Source: a virus
Length of the DNA stretch: 25,679 nt
Virus record (IMG/VR): IMGVR_UViG_3300030118_002834
Span: 1-25,679 of that record
Strand: one strand, 5' to 3'
Shown: positions 13,320-21,419 of the stretch, piece by piece
How positions within the stretch are numbered: position 1 is the stretch's first letter
Layout of the letters: each line of letters opens with the position of its first letter
Notes under the pieces: generated by a model
Databases searched by the model: none
What the model was told of the DNA's origin: nothing
What the model saw: the letters and a program-made list of their open reading frames with translations, nothing else
Program-made: the position numbers and the translations under genes

Positions 13320-16028
13320 TTATGTACCGAAACAGAAAGCCCCAGCCTGTTTAACTGCAAAGTCAACATCTTGAAGGGCAATAACTCGTACATTACCACT
13401 AGTTGCGCCCGCAAATGGATCAACAGTTAAATCAAGGCCAGACCAGAAGCCAATACAGAACTGACTAAAGTCTCCAAATAAAGCATCATTATTAGCGAGT
13501 TGATTTGTTGTTATAACTGGATAACCATTTATCTCGTTATTTTCAAAAACAAACTTACCTGTTCCTGATGCAACTTCTGTTGACTTTAAAGCACCTCTTG
13601 CTGAAGCATTAATTAAATAGAACATATTAGCTACATCTGCGTTTGCAGCAGCAACATCAGTTTCCATACCAATATACTCTTGGAAAGTACCAAAAGTAGT
13701 AATAGTTTGAGATCCAATTCCAGTTGTATCTTTAATACCTAATGGTTGGTTTGATGAACCAGTACCATAAATAGCAGTATGGTCTAATTTTGTAGCAATT
13801 ATTTTCGCCAAATCGTCTCTAATCATTGATTCGACGTCTATAGATGACTGCAATAACAAACGTCTTGAGTAGTCAACAAACGCTGCTACTGTTTTTGGAG
13901 TCATATTCACTTGGTCGAACGCCTGTTGGCTCTCGCTAGGAGCAGATCCCTCTCCAACAAAGAATCCAGTCGCAGTCTGCGTTAGTCTGGGAATACTTAC
14001 ATTACCTGATAACCCTGTTAAAGTTGTTGGGTTTGTTGCCATAACCGCCATGCGGTTTCTCAAAATGTCAATAAAAGATCCCGATAGTAGCTCTGTGGCA
14101 ACAAGATTACCTCCAGCAGTAGCAGTACCAACGGTTAAATCCCTTGCTAGTACTTCGTTAGGAACAAGGATACCGCTTGCTGGTTTGTCATAACGTTTTG
14201 ATGCTTCATCAGAAACCTCTCTTTCAAAAGCCGCAGCTTCTTGAGCAGCCCTGTCACTAGGATTTGCTAAAGCGTGTAATGCCCTTGTAAAAGAAAATCT
14301 TTTAATTTCTTTTTGGTCTAAACCAACTTCTGATGATTTTGTTTGAATTTGTTGTTCCACAGTGTTAAGACGATCCTCCCTGTAAGTGTTAATAGCATTG
14401 CGGGCATCCTCAATTGATGCTCCTTCTTGATTTAGTTTATGAGCTAAATCTGGACAAGAATATTTCTCGCCCATTGCTGTAATCGCATTGCTACGATTTC
14501 TTTCAGCAATTATTATGGTTTCACTGCGTTTTTGCTCTGCTTCAACGGCTTTGCTTGCAGCTTCCGTTTCTGGTTTTTGCTCCATATTGTTGGAAGTGAT
14601 ATTTGGACTAGATGACGGAGCTTGAGCCGTCAAAGCTTCCCTAGATTGCTCTAGGTTGGCTGCATTATCTTTTGGAGGAGACTCTGCAACCTTATTAGTA
14701 TCTATATTATCTTTTATTTCTATACTTCGCCCTACTCCAACTGATGCGTCTGCTGGAACTGAAACAAGGGACACTTCCATGGCCTTCCATTTTGTTACAA
14801 CCATTTGATCACCACGTTCCTCTATCTCATTTATTTGATAAGCAAAACTAACTTGAGAAATAATTCCATCCTCAACATCTGTTCGTTTTTCAACTGCATT
14901 TGGATTTCTACTCCATTTAATTGTTGCGTAACCTCTTCTGTCCTCTGAAATTTCTGCTTTCTGTACTACACCAAGAACTTCATCCCTATTGTGATTCCAA
15001 AGAAATGGAGCAGTACCATTATTTAAACGAGATAAATCGGCAGCGTTTTTATCGTGTGATAATACTTCTTGTCCAAAATACCTTTGTACTGGTTCTTCAG
15101 AACTAAAACTCATAAATAATTCATTACCATCAGACTCTATTTCTGCTTTTAATTCCCTTACTTGTACTAATGATTCGCCTTTATTTCTTTTCTTTAATTC
15201 TTTTAAATCAAGTTTTCTAAATTGTGATATTTCTTCATTATTTTTTTTCTTCTCATCATCATGATACGGACGACCCATTTCATCTTTATAAGGTTTTGGT
15301 CTACCCTCTACAGAATCTTCACTAATTGGTAAATCATTAATTTTAGTTAATGTACTAAATTTATGTCCAACTAAACGATCAGTTTTTACAAAACCACTTC
15401 CAGATGATGCTGGTCTATAAATACAGATTAAGGCAGCTGGATCTTCTGCTGTACCATCAACAGTAAAGCTGCTGTCTGGTATATCAATTGTTCCATTTCT
15501 CTCAATTTTTTCAATCATACCTCTAGCTCTTCCACCACTATTATTCCAAGAGACAAAATCACCTACTTTTAATTCATCTGGTTCTGCCTTTATATTGTCT
15601 TGTGGTTTTTCTAAAGTTGAATCCATACTTTTTTCCTTAGTGTTGTATTCATCATACATAGTTAAAACATTATCATCAAATCTTGCTCTTGCTTTTTTTA
15701 TTTGTTCTGATTTTTTTCTACTCCAACTAAAACCAGCATCTGATCCCCATGCACTCCACGCAACTCTTCCGGGACTTGGATAACCTTTTTCGCCTGCTTT
15801 AAACCCTTCTGCTTTTTTGTCAACTTCATGCCTGCTAAAAAAACTAAACATTCTCAAAGTAACGTCAACACTTAATTCTTGACCACTTAAAATTTGTGTT
15901 GCTCGTCTAGCTGCAACTGCAGTACCCCCTTTTTTACCCTGCTCTTTCCATTTTTTATATTGCCTAGCACCAGCTTTCATACCCTCAGTAGGCTTTAAGT
16001 CAATTTCAACACCATTAACATTAGCCAT
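13320..16028 (-). CDS. Prohead protease-major capsid protein fusion with N-terminal accessory modules
   Basis: One 902-residue frame joins several parts. Residues ~15-115 hold a conserved phage module ('LRMFSFFSRHEVDKK', 'GYPSPGRVAWSAWG'). Residues ~153-230 resemble a small tudor-like domain ('VGDFVSWNNSGGRARGMIEK', 'LVGHKFSTLTKI'). Residues ~285-435 are a serine protease of the HK97 prohead type, with His346 in 'LWNHNRDEVLG', Ser394 in 'SQVSFAY' and the family's 'EVSLVSVPA' at 418-426. Residues ~480-610 are charged and helical, suited to a scaffold/delta domain. Residues ~620-902 are an HK97-fold major capsid protein ('GNLVATELLSGSFIDILRNR', 'QPLGI', 'VITTNQL'). The protease would free the capsid subunit after prohead assembly, removing the rest. 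The start has no clear Shine-Dalgarno sequence. Confidence 0.92.
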   Translation of the reverse strand: MANVNGVEIDLKPTEGMKAGARQYKKWKEQGKKGGTAVAARRATQILSGQELSVDVTLRMFSFFSRHEVDKKAEGFKAGEKGYPSPGRVAWSAWGSDAGFSWSRKKSEQIKKARARFDDNVLTMYDEYNTKEKSMDSTLEKPQDNIKAEPDELKVGDFVSWNNSGGRARGMIEKIERNGTIDIPDSSFTVDGTAEDPAALICIYRPASSGSGFVKTDRLVGHKFSTLTKINDLPISEDSVEGRPKPYKDEMGRPYHDDEKKKNNEEISQFRKLDLKELKKRNKGESLVQVRELKAEIESDGNELFMSFSSEEPVQRYFGQEVLSHDKNAADLSRLNNGTAPFLWNHNRDEVLGVVQKAEISEDRRGYATIKWSRNPNAVEKRTDVEDGIISQVSFAYQINEIEERGDQMVVTKWKAMEVSLVSVPADASVGVGRSIEIKDNIDTNKVAESPPKDNAANLEQSREALTAQAPSSSPNITSNNMEQKPETEAASKAVEAEQKRSETIIIAERNRSNAITAMGEKYSCPDLAHKLNQEGASIEDARNAINTYREDRLNTVEQQIQTKSSEVGLDQKEIKRFSFTRALHALANPSDRAAQEAAAFEREVSDEASKRYDKPASGILVPNEVLARDLTVGTATAGGNLVATELLSGSFIDILRNRMAVMATNPTTLTGLSGNVSIPRLTQTATGFFVGEGSAPSESQQAFDQVNMTPKTVAAFVDYSRRLLLQSSIDVESMIRDDLAKIIATKLDHTAIYGTGSSNQPLGIKDTTGIGSQTITTFGTFQEYIGMETDVAAANADVANMFYLINASARGALKSTEVASGTGKFVFENNEINGYPVITTNQLANNDALFGDFSQFCIGFWSGLDLTVDPFAGATSGNVRVIALQDVDFAVKQAGAFCFGT

Positions 16029-16040
16029 TTTATAAATGTT

Positions 16041-16060
16041 AGATATACAACATAATATCT
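16041..16060. repeat. Inverted repeat at the minus-strand promoter
   Basis: AGATAT at 16041-16046 and ATATCT at 16055-16060 are perfect inverted copies around 8 bases. They overlap the proposed -10 element of the capsid promoter and its start site, so a protein dimer bound here could block it. An AT-rich 6-base repeat can also arise by chance. Confidence 0.4.
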
Positions 16061-16080
16061 CTTTTTTTGGTTTTTGATAA
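16052..16080 (-). promoter_or_regulatory. Candidate sigma70 promoter for the capsid operon
   Basis: On the minus strand TTATCA (16080-16075, 4 of 6 matches to the -35 consensus) and TATTAT (16057-16052, 5 of 6 to the -10 consensus) are 17 bases apart. Transcription would start near 16045 and give a leader of about 17 bases before the capsid ATG. The -35 box directly abuts the -35 box of the plus-strand promoter. Confidence 0.5.
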
Positions 16081-16110
16081 TTGCCATATTTAAAATATAT
16101 ATGTTATACT
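16081..16110 (+). promoter_or_regulatory. Candidate sigma70 promoter with extended -10 for the plus-strand gene
   Basis: TTGCCA (16081-16086) and TATACT (16105-16110) are 18 bases apart. A TG at 16102-16103 makes an extended -10 element. Transcription would start near 16117, just before an inverted repeat and 47 bases upstream of the ATG of the plus-strand gene. In AT-rich DNA single boxes are weak evidence, but the extended -10 and the matching gene make this the best promoter in the window. Confidence 0.65.
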
Positions 16111-16117
16111 AATAGTA

Positions 16118-16139
16118 GTTAGAGAATGATAACTCTAAC
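16118..16139. repeat. Inverted repeat in the leader of the plus-strand gene
   Basis: GTTAGAG at 16118-16124 and CTCTAAC at 16133-16139 are perfect inverted copies around 8 bases. The repeat begins at the expected transcription start. It could be an operator for a dimeric regulator or a 5' hairpin in the mRNA. No U tract follows, so it is not an intrinsic terminator. Confidence 0.55.
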
Positions 16140-16163
16140 GTTTACCCAAATGAGGATTTTAAA

Positions 16164-16988
16164 ATGAGAGACACATCTTTTTTAGGAAAATTATTAGCAC
16201 TAACTGAAAGTACTAATAAACATGAAGCAGATTTAGCAAAAACTAAATTACTGCAACAACTAGAGAAAAGAGGTATTGATTTAAAACAACTAGAGCAACA
16301 ACTTGGTGATATGTCTGTTGTTGAGGAGGAAATAGAAGTAATAGCTTTTAGATTTGGATCACCTTATAAACGTATTGATCCAGCAGTAGATATTATTATT
16401 AGTGCGGTTGCTGATTACTATAATGGAAAAATTGTTTATACACCTTATAAACTAGAGAGAACTGGAAACCAAAAACACCAAAAAGAATATATTAAAGACT
16501 CAAAAGGTAAAATATATAGACAAATAGAAATAAGTGCTAGTAAATCTAGGCAAATAGAAATTGAATTATACGGAGATTATCTTATACAAGCATTACAAGA
16601 TGAATGGGCAAGACATTGTCAAACCGATCCATTTGTAGTTGCTATGAATGGTACAGCCTATAGAAATGATTTTAGAAAAAACTGGGCATGGAAAGTACAA
16701 GAAAGATTTGAGCAAATGAAAAGAGATGAGCAACAAAATGGTAGGCAATTAAAATTAGCTAATAAAACAATTAATGTATCCGCACTAGCTGTAGTAAACG
16801 CTAATAAAAATGAGTTAGCAAAGGTTGAAGAATTTTACGCAGAACGTTATCCAAGTTTTGGTAAATCAAGTGGTGGATATACAGGTGGTAGTACTAGCGG
16901 TGCAATGGCAGGAAGTACCGCTGGAAGTAAAGTAGGTTTAAGCAGACAAATGTCAGGTAACAGTCAAAAACGTTTATCTGGTTATTAA
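16164..16988 (+). CDS. DUF2786-like protein of unknown function
   Basis: This 274-residue protein is the only plausible gene on the plus strand. Its start 'LGKLLALTESTNKHEADLAK' and 'LLQQLEKRGIDL' (residues ~7-40) match the DUF2786 pattern, a short helical domain found in phages and bacteria. The middle (about 55-200) is mixed alpha/beta, with 'AFRFGSPYKRIDPAVDIIIS' and 'DYLIQALQDEWARHC'; no catalytic signature is clear to me. The C-terminal ~45 residues are a low-complexity Gly/Ser tail with 'GGYTGGSTSGAMAGSTAGSK'. A GAGG ribosome binding site lies 8 bases before the ATG and a good promoter lies upstream. The gene sits between portal and capsid, convergent with the portal gene with 3 bases between the stops. 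It could be a regulator or an accessory (moron) gene; neither is shown. Confidence 0.8.
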   Translation: MRDTSFLGKLLALTESTNKHEADLAKTKLLQQLEKRGIDLKQLEQQLGDMSVVEEEIEVIAFRFGSPYKRIDPAVDIIISAVADYYNGKIVYTPYKLERTGNQKHQKEYIKDSKGKIYRQIEISASKSRQIEIELYGDYLIQALQDEWARHCQTDPFVVAMNGTAYRNDFRKNWAWKVQERFEQMKRDEQQNGRQLKLANKTINVSALAVVNANKNELAKVEEFYAERYPSFGKSSGGYTGGSTSGAMAGSTAGSKVGLSRQMSGNSQKRLSGY

Positions 16989-16991
16989 AAA

Positions 16992-18464
16992 TTACTCTGT
17001 TGCTATTGTTGGTGTTACATCTAGATCAAGGTCTAGTTGTACACCAATATCATTTAAGGTTTCTTTCTCTGCTTTAATTTGTTCTACATTATCTTCAAAA
17101 TCAATACCTAACATAGATGTTATTTGTGATTTAGTATAATATCCTGCTGCCTCACCAAGTCTAAATGCTTCAATTTCTTTTTTAGGGTCAACCCAACTCC
17201 AACCCCTTGTTTGCCATTTTGGTGAAGCATACCTCTCAGGACTTAATTCGTAGTCTGGTAAATTTAGTACACCTGATAAAACGGCTGCGTCTAAAAATTC
17301 TTCAAAAATTCTTTGATGGAAATTTTCAACAAAATATGTTTGAAGCATTTTCCAATGTTCTCTATCTTCTAACAAACTTAATCTTGAACTACTGTAGTTA
17401 GTTTCAGAAAAATCACGACTAATAGTTTCGTAAGAAACACCTAAACCAGATGCAAACCTTCTAATTTTGGCTCTTACAAAACTCTCATATTGTGAATCAG
17501 GTGAACTAATGTTTGGTACTGTAATTTCCTCTCCCGGATTTAAATATTTAAAAACACCCGCCTCAAAATCTGTAAGTCTTTGCTCTGCTTCTACATCATC
17601 TGCTTCAAGTTCTCCTTCAGTTGAACTAATAAAGCCCATTAAACTTGCGCCCGCACGAGCTCGAATTACAGCTGCACTCTCATAACCCGACAACTGGTGC
17701 ATGTCATCCATTATTGAACTAAAAAATGGTACTCCTCTATTTTGTGCTGGTCTCTCAGGTAAAAATAAATGTATTATTTCGCTAGCGTTAACAATAGTAT
17801 GTTTTTGTTCAGTGTAATTATCTTTGAAAAAATAATCACCCGGATGTCTATTTAAAAAAGCGTATCTTTGTGGTCTACCAAATCTGTCAACCTCTATACC
17901 CATTCTCCACTCATTACCCTTACGCAAAACTTTACCAGTATAATCATCATCTACTAAGTCAGATTCTATAATCTCAAGTGCTAATCCAACTTTACTTTTT
18001 CCAAATTTTTTACGAATAATTCTAAAAAATACTTCACCACTTTCAACCAATGCACCAACCATCATATTTTCTAACATAAAAAAACTTTTTTGACCTGATA
18101 CATCACAATGATCTCTTTTACACCATTCTCTCCAAGCCTTATCTATCATCATGCTTAATCTTTTATCTTTTTTTCTTCCACGAAGTGACGGTACATTGCA
18201 TTGCAGTTTTATACCTTGACCAATAACATTAATTTGTGTTGTTCTCTTGGCTTGTTTTGCATAAGGGTTATCTCTGCATAATTGACGGCTACGGTCTCTT
18301 AATTTTCTTAAACTAGTTTTAATTTCTGCATCTGCTGAAGTATTGCCCGAAACCCAACCTTCAGTTAATCGAGATAAAGCTGCCCCTGCATAACGTCTTC
18401 GTTTGAATTTTGTTACCTCTGGTTCCTTTGTAAAAAGTTTTGAAATAGGAGTGTACCAAGCCAT
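16992..18464 (-). CDS. B: Portal protein, lambda gpB-like
   Basis: This 490-residue protein belongs to the lambda-type portal family. The opening 'RRYAGAALSRLTEGWVSG' and 'LRKLRDRSRQLCRDNPYAKQ' followed by 'INVIGQGIKLQ' is the classic N-terminal pattern of that family. The motifs 'EIIESDLVDDD', 'IIHLFLPERPAQNRGVPFFS' and 'LGVSYETISRDFSETNYSS' occur in the expected order, and the protein ends in a short acidic tail. The portal forms the 12-fold ring at one vertex through which DNA enters and to which the tail attaches. It follows the gpW-like gene with 2 bases between them, as in lambda. The capsid operon is separated from it by the plus-strand gene. Confidence 0.95.
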   Translation of the reverse strand: MAWYTPISKLFTKEPEVTKFKRRRYAGAALSRLTEGWVSGNTSADAEIKTSLRKLRDRSRQLCRDNPYAKQAKRTTQINVIGQGIKLQCNVPSLRGRKKDKRLSMMIDKAWREWCKRDHCDVSGQKSFFMLENMMVGALVESGEVFFRIIRKKFGKSKVGLALEIIESDLVDDDYTGKVLRKGNEWRMGIEVDRFGRPQRYAFLNRHPGDYFFKDNYTEQKHTIVNASEIIHLFLPERPAQNRGVPFFSSIMDDMHQLSGYESAAVIRARAGASLMGFISSTEGELEADDVEAEQRLTDFEAGVFKYLNPGEEITVPNISSPDSQYESFVRAKIRRFASGLGVSYETISRDFSETNYSSSRLSLLEDREHWKMLQTYFVENFHQRIFEEFLDAAVLSGVLNLPDYELSPERYASPKWQTRGWSWVDPKKEIEAFRLGEAAGYYTKSQITSMLGIDFEDNVEQIKAEKETLNDIGVQLDLDLDVTPTIATE

Positions 18465-18466
18465 AA

Positions 18467-19048
18467 TTAACCTCTGTTCCTTATATAAAGATTATGTGGA
18501 TTACCTAAACCATTTGCAATTGTTTCGGCTTTTTTCTCCCTTACTAATATTGCTTTTAATCTATCCCTTAAAATAATTAATTCTGATAAATCATATTTTT
18601 TAACATCACGATTTCCTATTTTATATTCTTGTACTACACCACCATTATATATTGCTCTAATAGCTGCTTCTATTGCGTCAAAGTCTTTTTGTGCTTGTGT
18701 TCTACCGTCTAATGCCTGTGGATTATTTCCACTAAAAGTAAGATTCGGTAAAACTTCAAATTTGCCGGATGCTATTGTTTGTTTTTCTGCTCCTGATTTA
18801 TTTGCGACTGCTTGGTAATACCAAAAACCAGTTGAAAAAGTTTCAGTTACATCTGATGCTAAATTAAATTGAAAACCATCAGAGTGAGCAGTGCTTGTTG
18901 CTGTAGCTCCTATAAAATCAGTATTAGTTCTAAAATAATAAATTACTGTCCATTCTGGACTAGATATTGGATTGTTAAAGTTATCCGTTGTTGCATTAAG
19001 TCGCCATTGAATAAAATCACCAGCCCTAAATTTCTGGGGAAATTTCAT
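18467..19048 (-). CDS. W: Head-joining protein with gpW-like C-terminal domain and beta N-terminal domain
   Basis: The gene is in the place of lambda W, between large terminase and portal. The C-terminal ~70 residues ('DFDAIEAAIRAIYNGGVVQE', 'DLSELIILRDRLKAILVREK') have the helix-turn-hairpin-helix pattern of gpW, which plugs the portal after packaging. In front is a beta-rich domain of about 115 residues ('GDFIQWRLNA', 'WTVIYYFRT', 'FWYYQAVANKSG') that lambda W, at 68 residues, lacks. I chose the ATG at 19046-19048 (193 residues); it lies 5 bases after the terminase stop and has a weak GGTAGA upstream. A TTG at 19069 would add 7 residues and overlap the terminase gene. Confidence 0.7.
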   Translation of the reverse strand: MKFPQKFRAGDFIQWRLNATTDNFNNPISSPEWTVIYYFRTNTDFIGATATSTAHSDGFQFNLASDVTETFSTGFWYYQAVANKSGAEKQTIASGKFEVLPNLTFSGNNPQALDGRTQAQKDFDAIEAAIRAIYNGGVVQEYKIGNRDVKKYDLSELIILRDRLKAILVREKKAETIANGLGNPHNLYIRNRG

Positions 19049-19052
19049 AGAT

Positions 19053-20930
19053 CTACCATTGTGTAACAAATTTAGGCTTTTCAGCCTTTCTTCTTCTTAG
19101 CTTATCAATATTTTCGTTATTTTCCTTTATTTTGCCCTTAATTCTCCCTCTTTCTTCATAAACGTCCCAAATTGTTCTTCTATCTCGTTTTTGATATAGT
19201 CTATGTAAACCAGCATAAGCGTAAACTAACGTATCCAAAGCTTCATTACGTGCAGATGATTTTTTTACCCATTCTCTTATTGGAAAACCTTTTACAAATC
19301 TAATAATCTGTTTTTCTGCTGTTAGTTGTTTAAAATATTCTTCGTCTGCTTTTACATTAAAATGTAAATATCCAGCACCACTCTCAACATGACGTAACCT
19401 TGAAAATAATGTGGTTTTAATTGTATCTGTACCAACTGTAAATAATTCTGCACCTTGTTTAATAACTCTTCCTTTCCAATTTAAATCTAATTTTTTTCCT
19501 TTTCCTATAGGTGGTTTATCTTTAATACTTGCACCTTTTATAGCAATTACACCATACTTTCGTCTGTCTCTTGTGTAAGCGTAAACTTCACTAGTATAGT
19601 GACCACCAGAATCCACAGCTATGACATCAGGTTTAATTGTATTACCTAATTCATGTCTATAAGGCCTAAGTAATAATTGATCAAGTTGTTTCCATAATTC
19701 ATTACTTCCGGGATCTCCATAAATTTCCTGATGATCAATTAACCAACCTTCTTCACCCCTACCCCATGCCCAAACACTAATTGCAAGTCTATTATCTTGT
19801 ACGTCAACTCCTGCAGTAAGGACAACAGCTTTTTCTGGTATCATATTGGACTCATAAGACTCAACTCTTTCCATTAATACGTCAGCACCAACTTTTGCTG
19901 CGTAGTTTTCTTCGTAAGTTTCTCCAAGAACTGTATTTACAAAAGTTTTTAATCTTTGTGGGTCGGCTTTTGCTTTTAAAAAATCATCAACAATCTCTTC
20001 CCAACCTTTCCAACCCAATGGAGAATATAAACCATTTAAATGAAATCCAGCAGTTTTACCGTCACTTGGAGCAGTTGCTCTCCATTCACCACGTTCTAAA
20101 AAATAGTGTTTATCTTTTTCTACAAATTTTTTACCACAACTTTCACATTCATATTTAACAGTTTTAGGATTATTATCTTTCCATTTAACTTGACTCCATT
20201 TTAAATATTGCATGTGACCGCAGTGTACGCAGGGAACATAATATCTGCGTTGGTCACTTTCTAAATACTCTTGTTCAATACGACTAAAATCTTTAATAGT
20301 TGGTGTTGATGTCATTAAAATTTTTCTTCTGCTAAATGTCATTGTTCTTTTTTCAGCAAGACTTACAGCATCTCCTTCATTATCTAGGTCAGGTGGAAAA
20401 GCATCTATTTCATCCATAAAAATATAACGACAAGGCATTGATCTTAAACCTACGGCACTATTAGCACCAGTTAAAACCATTATTCCTCCCGGAAAATCTT
20501 TTGAAAACATAGTATTGCCACTATCTCTACTTCTGGCAGGAGCTACTAAATTACTTAAAATAGGAGTATCATTGATAAGCCCTTCTAATCGTTGACGACT
20601 TAACCTTTTTGCCATTTCTAGGGTGGGTTGAATGACAAGCATACTGGCGGGTGAATTAGAAATTACATAACCTAACCAATTTGATCCCGCTTCAGTTTTT
20701 CCAAGTTGGCTCGCAAACTGTAGGACAACTCTTTGTATAGGATTGTCTGTAGATAAACAGTCCATAGGTTCTATTAAATAAGGTGTTCGTTTGTTTTTCC
20801 ATGCCCCTGCTTCGCTACTTGATTTACTACTTAAAATTCTATGTTTTTCAGCCCACTCAGAAACATTTAATGGTTCCTCAAACTGCAAACAATTAATACA
20901 GTCTTTTATTAATGTTTTAACTAATGTCAA
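19053..20930 (-). CDS. A: Terminase large subunit, lambda gpA-like
   Basis: This 625-residue protein is the packaging motor and nuclease of the lambda A family. The ATPase part has a Walker A variant 'QLGKTE' at 75-80, Walker B 'YIFMDEIDAF' with Asp173-Glu174, and the coupling motif 'LMTSTPT' at ~205-211. A zinc-ribbon-like CxxC pair follows (Cys234/Cys237 and Cys262/Cys265). The nuclease part has 'GVDVQDNRLA' with Asp376, 'VIAVDSGGHY' with Asp440 and a late 'ALDTLVYAYAGL', giving the acidic residues of an RNase H-like active site. The start is TTG: the first Met is too late to include the conserved 'WAEKHRIL' segment. The start overlaps the small terminase by 14 bases and has an AGAGGGG site 10 bases upstream. 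Confidence 0.96.
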   Translation of the reverse strand: MTLVKTLIKDCINCLQFEEPLNVSEWAEKHRILSSKSSSEAGAWKNKRTPYLIEPMDCLSTDNPIQRVVLQFASQLGKTEAGSNWLGYVISNSPASMLVIQPTLEMAKRLSRQRLEGLINDTPILSNLVAPARSRDSGNTMFSKDFPGGIMVLTGANSAVGLRSMPCRYIFMDEIDAFPPDLDNEGDAVSLAEKRTMTFSRRKILMTSTPTIKDFSRIEQEYLESDQRRYYVPCVHCGHMQYLKWSQVKWKDNNPKTVKYECESCGKKFVEKDKHYFLERGEWRATAPSDGKTAGFHLNGLYSPLGWKGWEEIVDDFLKAKADPQRLKTFVNTVLGETYEENYAAKVGADVLMERVESYESNMIPEKAVVLTAGVDVQDNRLAISVWAWGRGEEGWLIDHQEIYGDPGSNELWKQLDQLLLRPYRHELGNTIKPDVIAVDSGGHYTSEVYAYTRDRRKYGVIAIKGASIKDKPPIGKGKKLDLNWKGRVIKQGAELFTVGTDTIKTTLFSRLRHVESGAGYLHFNVKADEEYFKQLTAEKQIIRFVKGFPIREWVKKSSARNEALDTLVYAYAGLHRLYQKRDRRTIWDVYEERGRIKGKIKENNENIDKLRRRKAEKPKFVTQW

Positions 20931-21417
20931 TTGTCTTTAACCCCTCTAAACATTCTCTTATTTCAGTAGAAATAATATTATGAATCTTAGCCGAATCAGA
21001 TTCAGCAGCAACTATTGGTGAAATTCTATCAGGTATTGTTCTTAAGTTATCTCTGACTTGTAAATGTAATTTGGCTAACGCTAATTTTAATTCGTCGTAA
21101 GGTACTAATTTTTTTGACCTTTCTTCAAATTCTAATTTTTGTAACCTTGCTGCGTACATTTCTTTTATAGCCCTATTAGCTGCTAATGATGGCATTGGTG
21201 ACTTTTGACTTTGATCTATATATTCTTTTGGTTTTATTTTTGTTAATACTGGCGAACTACGACCTAAAGCTGCATCTAATTCCTTATCAGCCTTATCAGG
21301 GTCAATATACCATTTACGACCAATTTGTTTAGCACTTGGAATCATACCGTTTCTTAGATATTTTGTTACCATTGCTCCACTTACTTTTCTGTGATTTGCG
21401 TAAGCTTTTGCGTCCAT
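20917..21417 (-). CDS. Terminase small subunit, lambda Nu1-like
   Basis: This 166-residue protein lies directly before the large terminase, as Nu1 does in lambda. Its first ~50 residues form a winged helix-turn-helix of the Nu1/MerR-like type: 'YANHRKVSGAMVTKYLRNGM' followed by the wing 'KQIGRKWYIDPDKAD'. This part would recognise the packaging site on phage DNA. The rest is mainly helical and charged ('NRAIKEMYAARLQKLEFEER', 'LALAKLHLQVRDNLRTIPDR'), suited to dimer formation and contact with the large subunit. The start follows the QueE stop by 2 bases, so the terminase genes are probably on the same transcript as the modification genes. Its end overlaps the large terminase start. Confidence 0.88.
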   Translation of the reverse strand: MDAKAYANHRKVSGAMVTKYLRNGMIPSAKQIGRKWYIDPDKADKELDAALGRSSPVLTKIKPKEYIDQSQKSPMPSLAANRAIKEMYAARLQKLEFEERSKKLVPYDELKLALAKLHLQVRDNLRTIPDRISPIVAAESDSAKIHNIISTEIRECLEGLKTIDIS

Positions 21418-21419
21418 GA

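Noticed and set aside
16118-16139. Intrinsic terminator in the leader of the plus-strand gene
   Set aside because: The inverted repeat is AT-rich with only 7 pairs and has no U tract on either strand.
19895-20158. Plus-strand open frame of 87 codons
   Set aside because: It lies inside the terminase gene in antisense, with Leu/His-rich nonsense-like composition and no homology I recognise.
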